A DNA stretch of 64,000 nt from contig NZ_JACIBV010000001.1 of assembly GCF_014195505.1 (NCBI RefSeq), positions 4,030,001 through 4,094,000 of the forward strand. Reading direction: 5' to 3'. The notes beneath the pieces are model-generated. The model had not been told where the DNA came from and made no database searches. It saw only the letters and a program-made list of their open reading frames with translations. Below, piece by piece: positions 43,402 through 51,290 of the stretch. The stretch comes from Nonomuraea dietziae (lineage in GTDB: Bacteria > Actinomycetota > Actinomycetes > Streptosporangiales > Streptosporangiaceae). The translations under genes and the position numbers were made by a program. Every line of letters starts with the position of its first letter. Within the stretch, counting starts at the first letter, position 1.

Positions 43402-44724
43402 TCAGCGGACCCGCCTGGCCGCCCTGCCGCCCAGGTGCAGGAATGCGACCGCACCCGCATCGTCTCGCAGGAAGCGGCCGACGACGCGCTGCGGGTCGGC
43501 GGCGATCGTCACGTCGTCACTGCCCTCGACCAGCGCGAGCGGCATGTCGGGCATACCCTCCACCCCTGCGGCCGCCAGTTCGGGTCGCAGGACGAATCGC
43601 GCCGTCAGACTCTCGTCGACCTCGAAGGTCCACTGCCCCGCGTCGTAGCTGCCCGCGTACTCCGGCGAGGGTTCGCGCAGCGCCAGCCGTACGGCCTGCG
43701 GTTGGGCGTCGAGCAGGTGCTCCAGGCACCAGTCGGTCACGAGTGCGCCCAGCGCCTTGCCGGGGGCGGAGTTGGTGAGCGTGGTGACGGCGAAGCCGCG
43801 CTCGGGCGCCAGCACGAACGTGGACAGCTGCAGGTTGCCGATGTTGCCGCCATGCGTGACCAGCCGCACGCCCGCCCGCTCCTCCAGCAGCCAGGGCAGT
43901 CCGATGCCGGTCCACGGCGCACCGACCCGGACGTGCTCGGCCTGCATCAGCTCCCTGGTGGCCGCTCCGACCGGTTCCTCGCCGCTCGCGCCCAGGTGGA
44001 AGGCGGCGTAGCGAAGCTGGTCGTGCACCGACGACACCAGCCCGCCCTCGGCCATGCAGTCGCGGAACAGCCCCCACGTGTGCGCGACCCGCGGGCCGTC
44101 CTCTCGTACGGCGTGCCCGACGGCGTGCGATCGCGTCGCCACCTCCCAGGGGAAGAAGAAGCTGGAGCCCATGCCCAGGGGTTCGAGCACGACGCGCCTG
44201 ACCACGTCCTCGTACGGCTCGCCGCACACGACCTCGATGACCCTGCCGAGCAGCCGGAACCCGGCGTTGTTGTAGGAGGCGAGCGCTCCGGGCGGGAAGA
44301 GCTGGGGCAGCTGGTCGTAGGTGCCGATCGAGTCGGCCAGCGCCGTGGTGTCCCAGCTCTCGCCGTCGTCGATGTCGCCGAGGAACCCGCCGGTGTGGGT
44401 GAGCAGGTGCCGGATGGTCAGCTCGTCCGCGGCCCGTTCGTCGGCGAGCCGGAAGCCGGGCAGATACTGGCGCACCCGCCCGTCCAGGTCGAGCCGGCCA
44501 CGCTCGACGAGGTGCATGACCACGGTCGCGGTGACCGTCTTGGTGGTCGACCCGATCTGGAACAGCGTGTCGCCCGTCACGGGAGCCGGCGCGTCGACGC
44601 TGGTGACGCCGGTGGTGAGGACGTGCTCCACGCCGTCGACGAGCACGCCGACGGCGGCGCCTGGAACGTGGAGGGACTTCGCCTCGCTGTCGAGCAGGCT
44701 CTGCAGGGGGTTGAGGTCAGCCAT
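43402..44724 (-). CDS. Serine hydrolase, class C beta-lactamase/esterase family
   Basis: The 440-residue protein is of the beta-lactamase/penicillin-binding family PF00144: nucleophile motif S59-T-T-K62 (FQIGSTTKTVTA), YNN at 151-153 and a C-terminal THGGN as third motif. No signal peptide is visible, so it is probably a cytoplasmic esterase or D-aminopeptidase-like hydrolase rather than a resistance enzyme. The C-terminal ~100 residues form an extra domain (EYAGSYDAGQWTFEV), usual in this family. ATG 44724 follows CAGGATGAACGG. Confidence 0.87.
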   Translation of the reverse strand: MADLNPLQSLLDSEAKSLHVPGAAVGVLVDGVEHVLTTGVTSVDAPAPVTGDTLFQIGSTTKTVTATVVMHLVERGRLDLDGRVRQYLPGFRLADERAADELTIRHLLTHTGGFLGDIDDGESWDTTALADSIGTYDQLPQLFPPGALASYNNAGFRLLGRVIEVVCGEPYEDVVRRVVLEPLGMGSSFFFPWEVATRSHAVGHAVREDGPRVAHTWGLFRDCMAEGGLVSSVHDQLRYAAFHLGASGEEPVGAATRELMQAEHVRVGAPWTGIGLPWLLEERAGVRLVTHGGNIGNLQLSTFVLAPERGFAVTTLTNSAPGKALGALVTDWCLEHLLDAQPQAVRLALREPSPEYAGSYDAGQWTFEVDESLTARFVLRPELAAAGVEGMPDMPLALVEGSDDVTIAADPQRVVGRFLRDDAGAVAFLHLGGRAARRVR

Positions 44725-44810
44725 CCGTTCATCCTGCTGACGGCGAGAGCGGTGGGCTTCGTCCGCCCGCACCAATTCCGCCGAGCCGTTCGTCCAACCG
44801 CGCGGGACGG

Positions 44811-45335
44811 TCAGCGGGCTCCGGCCTGCTGTACCTCGTAGGCCTCGCGTAGCAGGCCCGGCGCCTCATGCCGGTGAACGGCGGACAACGGTGTCCACAC
44901 ACGTCTGGCCATCGGCCGGTCGTAGCGCAGGAACGTGCCCAACGACATTTCCTCGTCGCCGACGATGATCACGAGATGCCCGGTGAGCATCCAGGAGCGG
45001 GCCTCGAGCCTGAGCCAGCGGTCGCCCCGCTCAGCGATCTTCCATCCCGCCACACAGGTGGGGGACGTGCGCCGCGCGAGACGCAGGCCGAGCAGCACCC
45101 GCCAGATGAACTGTCCCTTGAGGCCCGCGACGTCCTCGAACGCCGCACGGGCCCACTGCTCGGGTGATCCGGGGGCGGCGTCACCTGTCGCGATCGTGAA
45201 GAGGTCGACGTAGTCGGGGTCGGCGAGCGGGCTGAGCGCGAGAACCTCCTCGGGGACGTCGTGCTGCCGGAAGACGGTCAGGGTGGATGCGCTTTCGGAT
45301 CGAACCATGTGGAGACGTCCTCTCATCAGGTGCAT
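44811..45335 (-). CDS. DUF2867-like protein
   Basis: The 174-residue soluble protein reads PDYVDLFTIATGD, PEQWARAAFEDVAG, CVAGWKIAERGDRWLRLEARSWML and RYDRPMARRVWTPLSAVHRH. This resembles DUF2867-type proteins, but I am not certain of the family. Starts at 45335 (GGAG 4 bases away) and 45308 (GAGGA 9 bases away) are both possible. A strong palindrome 45 bp upstream suggests control by a TetR-like repressor encoded elsewhere. Confidence 0.62.
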   Translation of the reverse strand: MHLMRGRLHMVRSESASTLTVFRQHDVPEEVLALSPLADPDYVDLFTIATGDAAPGSPEQWARAAFEDVAGLKGQFIWRVLLGLRLARRTSPTCVAGWKIAERGDRWLRLEARSWMLTGHLVIIVGDEEMSLGTFLRYDRPMARRVWTPLSAVHRHEAPGLLREAYEVQQAGAR

Positions 45336-45379
45336 CGGGCTCCTCGTCGCTTTGGCAAGGCAGCGATCACAATCTAACC

Positions 45380-45399
45380 TACGTACATGTCTGTACGTA
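45380..45399. promoter_or_regulatory. Perfect 8-4-8 palindrome, putative TetR-type operator
   Basis: TACGTACA (45380-45387) and TGTACGTA (45392-45399) are exact complements around a 4-base spacer. On the minus strand TTAGAT (45373-45378), a reasonable -10, follows immediately, so a bound repressor would block the promoter of the DUF2867-like gene. No TetR gene is adjacent. Confidence 0.6.
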
Positions 45400-45426
45400 A
45401 GGCGGGTAGCCCGCTCCCGCCTGGGA

Positions 45427-45831
45427 CTAGCGCTCCGGTGAGGGATCCTCCACCGTGGGGATCACCGGGGACAGCAGCGGGTCGGCGTGCTCGCTCACCT
45501 CGCCGCGCACCAGCCGGAACACCCGGAACTCGTTCGCGTGGGAGCCCTCGTCATCCCACACATGGAGCAGCCCGTAGGAGCCAGGGGCGATCCGCCCGAC
45601 CCGCTCGAACAGCGCGATGAGAACCTCGCCCCACCCGCCGTCGCGGTTGGGCTGACCGGCCAGATGGACGAACGGCGTGCCGTTCATCCATCGCAGGTCG
45701 ACCAGGCCGTAGTCGCGGAGCTCGGCCAGGCAGGCGCGGACCTCCTCCACCTGCCGTTCCAGCCGGTCATCGCGGTCGTCCTCGACGCCGGCCGTCTCGC
45801 GGATGGTCACCCACCCGTGGTACTCGAACAT
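45427..45831 (-). CDS. Imm7-family immunity protein (orphan)
   Basis: The 134-residue protein begins FEYHGWVTI and contains APGSYGLLHVWDDEGSHANEF and a C-terminal DPLLSPVIPTVEDP, the pattern of Imm7 (PF15585) immunity proteins, which neutralise polymorphic toxins delivered in contact-dependent competition. No toxin gene with an N-terminal delivery domain is within the window, so it is either protection against relatives' toxins or a leftover. GGGGCGGGG lies directly before the ATG. Confidence 0.75.
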   Translation of the reverse strand: MFEYHGWVTIRETAGVEDDRDDRLERQVEEVRACLAELRDYGLVDLRWMNGTPFVHLAGQPNRDGGWGEVLIALFERVGRIAPGSYGLLHVWDDEGSHANEFRVFRLVRGEVSEHADPLLSPVIPTVEDPSPER

Positions 45832-45923
45832 CCCCGCCCCTCAGAACCGCCGCCGGTGGAAGACGCCCGCGCAAGTCTCGCGCATCCGCGACGCCCCCGC
45901 CGGAGCGCCCCTGTCCCGGTGGG

Positions 45924-46343
45924 TCAGTCCGGCGCCCAGTACTTCTCCAGGGTCTTCTCCAGGTCCCGCACCACCGGGCTCCAGGAGGCGGGCAGCGTGT
46001 AGCGGCTGACGCGGTGACCCCGGTAGGCGATCGTGTACTTGATGAAGTCGGCCCCCCGGGGCTGGGCCTCGGAGCGCCCGAGGCGCAGGAGCTTCAGGTG
46101 TCCGCGCAGCGTCCGCATCTCCTTCCTGGGCAGGCACGTGTCCACGGTCGGCCCCGTCCTGCGGCTCAGCCGCGCGCACCCGTCGGTGTACACGATCACG
46201 CGATCGGCGAGGCCCGCGAACCCGCCCTGCTTGTGGAGCGCGACCAGCGTCGTCTTCGCGGTGAACGCCTGGGCCGGCGGCGCGACGCCCGCGACCAGAG
46301 CAAGGAGCAGTGCCGGTAGGAGCACGATTCGCCAGATCTTCAT
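45924..46343 (-). CDS. Small secreted protein of unknown function
   Basis: The 139-residue protein has a Sec signal peptide (IWRIVLLPALLLALVAGVAP, cleavage near AQA-FTA). The mature part contains two Cys (DGCARLSRRTG and DTCLPRKEM), which could form a disulfide, and FIKYTIAYRGHRVSRYTLPAS. Family not recognised. It lies between the Imm7 gene and an alpha/beta hydrolase, all on the minus strand but not tightly spaced. Confidence 0.65.
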   Translation of the reverse strand: MKIWRIVLLPALLLALVAGVAPPAQAFTAKTTLVALHKQGGFAGLADRVIVYTDGCARLSRRTGPTVDTCLPRKEMRTLRGHLKLLRLGRSEAQPRGADFIKYTIAYRGHRVSRYTLPASWSPVVRDLEKTLEKYWAPD

Positions 46344-46436
46344 GTCTCTCTGACGTACCGGAGCGGCCGACGGCTCACCGTTGCGCCAAGTCCGTCGCGC
46401 GGCGTCGTGCCCGCGCGGCGCGATCGCCGTGCACGG

Positions 46437-47411
46437 TCACCGCCGTCCGTGCGCGGAAGCGACCTCCCGGATCGCGTCGAGGACGAGGTCGGGCTGACCG
46501 TGCTGCACGTAGTGGTCCTTCGTGGTCGCGACCACCAGGCGACCGCGGGTCGACAGCGCGGCCAGAGCCCTGGCCTGCTCCGTGACGGCCGCGGGCTGGC
46601 CGGCAGCGGAGATCACCACGACAGGCAGGTCACCCCACGCTCGCGGGCGGACCGTCGCGCGGACCTGGGCGGCGCTGTCCACTCCTGCCCAGGCCTCGGC
46701 CCGGGCGGCCGCCATGCTGCCCGACCCGTAGACGACGACGGCATGGCGGCGGGCCGCCGCGGTGGCCTCGGCGGGCACGAAGGCATCGCCCATCAGCCGG
46801 AGAAGGCCGAGCCGGGCGGCGACCTGGTAGGCGGTGAAATGGACGGCCATCAGTGGCCGGGAGATCTGAAGCGCCTCGACGGCCGTCTCGTCGGTCACGT
46901 CGATCAGCACCAGCCCGGCGGTCAGGTTCCGCCAGCGATCGGCGAACACACGTATGGCGTTGCCGCCGTAGGAGTGCCCGACGAGGACGTACGGCCCCGC
47001 CTCCCCTGCGGCGACCAGCATCGTGCGCAGTTCGCCCGCGGCGTGCTCCGCCGTACCCTGCGAGGGGCCGTCGTCGCTCCAGGCGTATCCGGCCCGGTCG
47101 TAGGAGCACACCCGGTTGCCCGCGGAGAGCCGCCGCTGGATCACCTCCCAGCTCGCGCTCGATTCCGCCAGCCCCGCTTCCAGCACGACGGTGGGGGCGC
47201 CGGCCCCGGTGCAGTGCAGGTGCAGCCGGTGACCGCCCACATCGACCAGCCGCCCAGGCGCCTTGTGGTGTTCTGAGTCGCTCTGCCGGGCGATCGTCTC
47301 GTAGCCGAACCCGGCGGCCGCCGCCAGCACGAGCAGGCCCGCGCCCCAGACGGCGACCCGCCGCAACCGCCGCCGCAGCCATCCGCCTGGCCGCGTAGTT
47401 CCATGCGTCAT
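46437..47411 (-). CDS. Membrane-anchored alpha/beta hydrolase
   Basis: The 324-residue protein has an N-terminal transmembrane anchor (VAVWGAGLLVLAAAAGFGY, 19-37) and an alpha/beta hydrolase domain: VVLEAGLAESSASWE, VCSYDRAGYAWSD, nucleophile GHSYGG (Ser147), and KDHYVQHGQPDLVLDAI with the catalytic His. The acid is probably Asp in VLIDVTDE. Such proteins often face outward and cleave esters or amides. TAGATT (minus strand, 47418-47423) ends 6 bases before the ATG, implying a leaderless mRNA. Confidence 0.85.
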   Translation of the reverse strand: MTHGTTRPGGWLRRRLRRVAVWGAGLLVLAAAAGFGYETIARQSDSEHHKAPGRLVDVGGHRLHLHCTGAGAPTVVLEAGLAESSASWEVIQRRLSAGNRVCSYDRAGYAWSDDGPSQGTAEHAAGELRTMLVAAGEAGPYVLVGHSYGGNAIRVFADRWRNLTAGLVLIDVTDETAVEALQISRPLMAVHFTAYQVAARLGLLRLMGDAFVPAEATAAARRHAVVVYGSGSMAAARAEAWAGVDSAAQVRATVRPRAWGDLPVVVISAAGQPAAVTEQARALAALSTRGRLVVATTKDHYVQHGQPDLVLDAIREVASAHGRR

Positions 47412-47417
47412 GCCTCG

Positions 47418-47423
47418 AATCTA
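47418..47423 (-). promoter_or_regulatory. -10 box of a leaderless promoter for the hydrolase gene
   Basis: TAGATT reads on the minus strand, 6 bases before the ATG at 47411. Confidence 0.45.
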
Positions 47424-47615
47424 GGTTTGGGGTCGGCCCGTTTCGTCCTCCGGCCGGATGGCGCCGGGTCAGGACCAGCGCACCCGCCGCCGCCCTTTCC
47501 TCCTCCATCAGGATGACGAACACCTCCGTCCCCCGAGCGCCGAAGTGCGGCGAGACGGCGTCGCGCGGCTGTGATCCGGCGACCGGCGCGGCCAGGCCGG
47601 TAGCGACCGTCGACC

Positions 47616-47671
47616 CCTCGCTGAGGATCAGGGCCGGCAGCGACCGCCGGCCGCCTCGCTGAGGATCAGGG
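47616..47671. repeat. Short direct duplication at the end of the AraC-family gene
   Basis: An 18-bp sequence (CCTCGCTGAGGATCAGGG) occurs at 47616-47633 and 47654-47671, 38 bp apart, the second copy spanning the AraC-family stop codon. Probably a replication-slippage duplication. The rest of 47424-47615 holds no gene. Confidence 0.6.
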
Positions 47672-48484
47672 TCGGCTGCTGAGCCGGGCGTAGGCCGCGG
47701 GCGGCATGCCCACCGCGGCGGTGAAGTCGCGGGTCAGGTGGGCCTGGTCGGTGTAGCCGAGTTCGGTGGCCAGCGTGGCGAGGTCGAGGCCCTGGCCGAC
47801 CCGCTCCGCGGCCTCGTGCAGCCGGAAGCGGCGGATCACCCACTTGGGGCCGATGCCGACATAGTCGTGGAACAGCCGCTGCAGCGAGCGCACCGACCGC
47901 CCCGACCTGGCCGCCAACTCGTCGACCCTGGTCATCGACACGTCGCCCTCCACCATCGCGACCAGCCCCGCCACCTCCTCGGCCACCGGATCCTCCTCGG
48001 GCCCCAGACCCAGCAGGAACGTCTCGATGAGGCCGACGGCGGCCACGGGGTCGGGTTCGGCCAGGACCTGCTCGATCAGCGCCGCGCCCGCTGCGCCGTA
48101 CATCTCGTCGATCTCCGCGAAACGGCCGGTCAGCATGGAGACCGGGCCGCCGAGGAACGGCCGGAAGCCGCCGGGACGGAAGCGCGTGCCGAGCACGCGG
48201 CCGCTGTCCCGCATCGCGTGGGAGAACCCCCCCTTGATCACTCCCGCGATCCGGTGGAAGTCCTGGGCGATGATCATGTTCACCGTGGGGTGCGAGACTA
48301 TGCGCTGTTCGTAAGGATCGGCGAGGTCGGCCCAGGTGACGACCCAGAAGTGATCCACATACGCCGAGATCTCCGGCGACGGCGCGTGCCGGGCGAAATC
48401 GAAGGCGTCGAGCCCGGCGTGCGGATCGACCCAGCCGCGCTGTCGCGTTTCTACAAGCCGCCTGCGAGACGGGCGAGGCACCAT
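47666..48484 (-). CDS. AraC-family transcriptional regulator
   Basis: The 272-residue protein has an N-terminal sensor region (ISAYVDHFWVVTW, FRPGGFRPFLGGPVSMLTGR, as in DUF6597-type AraC proteins) and a C-terminal pair of helix-turn-helices (VDELAARSGRSVRSLQRLFHDYVGIGP; LATLATELGYTDQAHLTRDFTAAVG). It is divergent from the TIGR03086 gene, and their start codons interlock at the CCATGG near 48482. The natural target is that neighbour. A start at 48493 is also in frame. Confidence 0.85.
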   Translation of the reverse strand: MVPRPSRRRLVETRQRGWVDPHAGLDAFDFARHAPSPEISAYVDHFWVVTWADLADPYEQRIVSHPTVNMIIAQDFHRIAGVIKGGFSHAMRDSGRVLGTRFRPGGFRPFLGGPVSMLTGRFAEIDEMYGAAGAALIEQVLAEPDPVAAVGLIETFLLGLGPEEDPVAEEVAGLVAMVEGDVSMTRVDELAARSGRSVRSLQRLFHDYVGIGPKWVIRRFRLHEAAERVGQGLDLATLATELGYTDQAHLTRDFTAAVGMPPAAYARLSSRP

Positions 48485-49034
48485 GGCTGCCATGGACGAC
48501 ATGATGCCGCTGATGACGCGCGCCACAGAACGGACGTCGGGACTGGTGCGCGCGGTGCCACGGGAGCAGTTCGCGTCGCCTACGCCCTGCGCGGAGTTCG
48601 ACGTCAAAGGCCTGATCACCCACCTGGAGTGGGTGGCGGAGCTGTTCGAGTCGCTGGGCCGCAAGGGACCCTACGTCGAGCAGGGATCTTACGCGGGCGA
48701 CTTCCCCGAGCGAGCGGAGCGCACGCTCGCCTCCTGGTCACGGCGCGAGGCGTGGGACGGGACCGACTCCGTCATGGGTCTGCCGATGACCGCGCTGGCC
48801 CACATGTACCTCGTCGACATGGTCGTGCACGGCTGGGACCTGGCCGTAGCCACCGGTCAGCCGTACGAGCCTGAGCCCGAGGCCGTCTCGCGCGCGCTGG
48901 CCTTCTCCGAGCGGATGGCGGAGACGGGCAGGCAGCGCGGCGTCTTCGGGCCACAGGTGGCGGTGCCGGACGACGCCCCGGAGTTCGACCGCCTGCTCGG
49001 CGTCATCGGCCGGGATCCTGCCTGGACAGCGTGA
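48483..49034 (+). CDS. TIGR03086-type metal-binding protein (mycothiol-dependent isomerase-like)
   Basis: The 183-residue four-helix protein shows TPCAEFDVKGLITHLEWVAELFE and YLVDMVVHGWDLAVATGQP, the His-containing metal motifs of the TIGR03086/maleylpyruvate-isomerase-like group. Members are DinB-fold proteins, some using mycothiol. GAGG lies four bases before ATG 48483; ATG 48492 is an alternative closer to the usual N-terminus (MDDMMPLMTRA). Probably regulated by the divergent AraC-family protein. Confidence 0.8.
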   Translation: MAAMDDMMPLMTRATERTSGLVRAVPREQFASPTPCAEFDVKGLITHLEWVAELFESLGRKGPYVEQGSYAGDFPERAERTLASWSRREAWDGTDSVMGLPMTALAHMYLVDMVVHGWDLAVATGQPYEPEPEAVSRALAFSERMAETGRQRGVFGPQVAVPDDAPEFDRLLGVIGRDPAWTA

Positions 49035-49165
49035 ACCGCTCCGGCCCTTCCTGCGCCTCGCTCGGGTAGACGGCGCCCGGTTCCGGCGCCTCGCCGAGCT
49101 CGTCTCCCCTTCCGAGGATCCTCTCCTCCGCCAGGGGACGCCGGTGAAGACCCTCACGTACCGGG

Positions 49166-49192
49166 GCAACCCGTGCCGCCACTCGATGCGTC
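49166..49192 (+). promoter_or_regulatory. Possible ECF-type promoter before the sigma factor gene
   Basis: GCAACC (49166-49171) and CGTC (49189-49192) are separated by 17 bp, similar to promoters read by ECF sigma factors in streptomycetes. The downstream gene encodes such a sigma factor, so autoregulation is possible. Inferred from motif resemblance only. Confidence 0.3.
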
Positions 49193-49227
49193 AGTACCGT
49201 CGACAGGCGACAACGGGAGGCCCGCAG

Positions 49228-49716
49228 GTGGCGGACAGATCGATATTTCCGGAGTTCGTGGCGACACGCTCCGACCGGTTGTTACGAACGGCCTACCTGC
49301 TGACGCACAACTGGGCCACGGCCGAGGACCTCCTCCAGGAAGCCCTGGCCAAGGCCTGGTTCGCCTGGTCCAGGGTGGACGACCCCGAACCGTACCTGCG
49401 CAAGGTCATCGTGACCACGTACACCTCCTGGTGGCGGCGGCGATGGCGGCGTGAACTGCCGAGCGACGAGCTGCCCGAACCGGCGGCCGGCGACGCCACG
49501 CGCGGCTTCGACGATCGCGACTCGCTGTGGCGGGTGGTGGGGCAGCTGCCGGCCAGGCAGCGGGCGGTGATCGTGCTGCGCTTCTATGAGGACCTGTCGG
49601 TCGCCGAGGCGGCGGCCGTACTGGGCTGTGATCCAGGCACGGTCAAGAGCCAGACGGCCAAGGCGCTGGCCAAGTTGCGGGTGGACGAGTCGATCGTGAA
49701 GGAGCTGCACCGATGA
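49228..49716 (+). CDS. ECF RNA polymerase sigma factor, SigE family
   Basis: The 162-residue ECF sigma factor has region 2 (RLLRTAYLLTHNWATAEDLLQEALAKAW, followed by YLRKVIVTTYTSWWRRR) and region 4 (LPARQRAVIVLRFYEDLSVAEAAAVLGCDPGTVKSQTAKAL). This is the group annotated as SigE family (TIGR02983) in actinobacteria. GGGAGG lies 8 bases before the GTG start. The next gene starts within its stop codon (ATGA) and encodes a single-pass membrane protein, the usual place for a partner that controls or is controlled by the sigma factor. Confidence 0.9.
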   Translation: MADRSIFPEFVATRSDRLLRTAYLLTHNWATAEDLLQEALAKAWFAWSRVDDPEPYLRKVIVTTYTSWWRRRWRRELPSDELPEPAAGDATRGFDDRDSLWRVVGQLPARQRAVIVLRFYEDLSVAEAAAVLGCDPGTVKSQTAKALAKLRVDESIVKELHR

Positions 49717-50723
49717 CCGTGCAGGAGTTGCGTGACGAGCTGCGCGGGCGGGCCGAGGCCGTACCTCCGGCCAACCCGGCCCGCCCGGCGCAGGTGCGGG
49801 CCCGCATCCGCCGCCGGCGGCTGCGCAGGAGCGCGGTGGCGGGCGTCGCGGTCGCGGCGCTGGCGTCCGCCGGGTTCCTCCTCCTCCCCGGTACGGCCCA
49901 GCGACCGCCCGACCACACCGCGGTCGCCGTCCAGCCGCCACCTTCGCTGCCGGAGAGCTTCACCGCGCCGGACGGCACCGCCTACCGTCGAGTGGGCGCG
50001 ACCAGCATGCGCGCCTCCGGCAAGGAGAGGATCACGATCAAGGTCCCGTACACGGGCAAGCCTCTCGACGTCGCGGGCGCCTGCGTGGGAGAAGGCACCC
50101 ACGCGCCCCGGTTCCATGTCGCCGGTGGTCCGAAGCAGGCCGGGTTCTTCGGCCGCTGCTCGCGGCAGAGGCAGTTGCAGCCGCTCCACGTGCCGAAGAG
50201 CGGCTCCGCGGTGGAGATCGTCTTCGATGCCAGCACCTCCGGCACGGCCTGCACGAGGAGCAACGCGCACGCCGCGTGCGTGCCACAGCAGGACAAGCCC
50301 ACCGAATGGTCGCTGGCGGTCTACGAGTGGACGCCGCCACCCCAGCCTGTCGTTCCCGACCGGCCGCGCGACCTGCCGTCCAGGCTCGACGGCTGGAAGC
50401 TGGAGGAGAGCAGATCCGGCAGCTGGCCGCAGGACGGCGACTCGGTCACCTTCGACGTCACAGGCGACGGCGGCAAGCTGGGCGTAGACCAGATCTGCAC
50501 CGGCGACCTGGCCGGGCGGCTGCGGTTCAGCCTCAAGGTGAACGGCGAGGACACCGGTTCCAGCGGCGACTGCGGAGTCTGGGAGGACGGCGCGTTCCCC
50601 TCGGCGATGAACGAGATCGAGGCCCCCGCAGGCAGGCGCGTCACCATCACGATCTCGCTCGACATGCGGGGGGAGCACACGAACCGGCCGGTGCGCTGGT
50701 CGGTCGGCCTCTACAGGAAATAG
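49713..50723 (+). CDS. Single-pass membrane protein co-translated with the ECF sigma factor
   Basis: The 336-residue protein has a cytoplasmic N-terminus of ~38 residues rich in Arg (RARIRRRRLRRS), one transmembrane helix (AGVAVAALASAGFLLLP) and a large outer part with two similar segments (each beginning with a Pro-rich linker and carrying Cys pairs such as GACVGEG/GRCSRQ and DQICTGD/SGDCGVW). It has no zinc anti-sigma motif (H-x3-C-x2-C). The 4-bp overlap with the sigma gene argues for a joint role, perhaps as sensor/anti-sigma. Confidence 0.7.
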   Translation: MTVQELRDELRGRAEAVPPANPARPAQVRARIRRRRLRRSAVAGVAVAALASAGFLLLPGTAQRPPDHTAVAVQPPPSLPESFTAPDGTAYRRVGATSMRASGKERITIKVPYTGKPLDVAGACVGEGTHAPRFHVAGGPKQAGFFGRCSRQRQLQPLHVPKSGSAVEIVFDASTSGTACTRSNAHAACVPQQDKPTEWSLAVYEWTPPPQPVVPDRPRDLPSRLDGWKLEESRSGSWPQDGDSVTFDVTGDGGKLGVDQICTGDLAGRLRFSLKVNGEDTGSSGDCGVWEDGAFPSAMNEIEAPAGRRVTITISLDMRGEHTNRPVRWSVGLYRK

Positions 50724-50758
50724 AGGATGTTCCTGTTCGCTCCGCTACAGAGAATGCG

Positions 50759-51109
50759 CTAGCACAGGTAACCCGTATACCAGGCGTGGGAGGCCCGGTC
50801 AAAGGTCTCGAGGACTCTGTCCTGCCATGGCTGCATGCAGGCGTAGTTGTTGGGCCAGTGACGGTAGTCGACCTCGACCTCGACCTTACTGCTGCCGCAG
50901 TGCCAGTAGCGGAGATCCGCGTTCCAGGCGGTACTGACGCGATAGGCGCCACACCGCACGCCCACAGGGGCTTCGAACATGCTGACGTCATTGGAGGCGG
51001 TGCGTGGGGTGTGGCCGTTGGACGCCTGCGCGGCGGGTGCGGCCACGGCGATGCTTCCGACGGCCACGGTGGCCAGGGCGATCCGGGACATGGTGGTGAA
51101 CAGGCTCAT
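50759..51109 (-). CDS. Small secreted protein with four cysteines
   Basis: The 116-residue protein has a signal peptide (RIALATVAVGSIAVAAPAAQA-SNG) and a mature part with four Cys in GVRCGAYRV, YWHCGSS, NYACMQPW and the C-terminal GYLC, enough for two disulfides. Aromatic content (Trp/Tyr) is high. Family unknown. GGGGAGG lies immediately before ATG 51109. A second ATG (51091) would leave a shorter n-region. It is convergent with the sigma factor operon, 35 bp away. Confidence 0.62.
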   Translation of the reverse strand: MSLFTTMSRIALATVAVGSIAVAAPAAQASNGHTPRTASNDVSMFEAPVGVRCGAYRVSTAWNADLRYWHCGSSKVEVEVDYRHWPNNYACMQPWQDRVLETFDRASHAWYTGYLC

Positions 51110-51290
51110 GCCTCCCCTTTTCTGTCCGCTTTTCTGTCCGTACGCGTAGCAGAGATTGTCGCCATGTATTGCGGCCCGGCCAAGAATGAGCAGCGCCATT
51201 GACCGTCGATATCCTGCCATTCACACTCCCTGGGCTTTCTGCAGGGGGAATATCCGCCGCTGATCGCGCACGCAGCGCAAGCCATAATCG

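Noticed and set aside
43402..44724. Beta-lactamase resistance enzyme
   Set aside because: SxxK, YxN and HGG motifs are shared by many esterases and peptidases; there is no signal peptide and the C-terminal extra domain is typical of non-resistance members.
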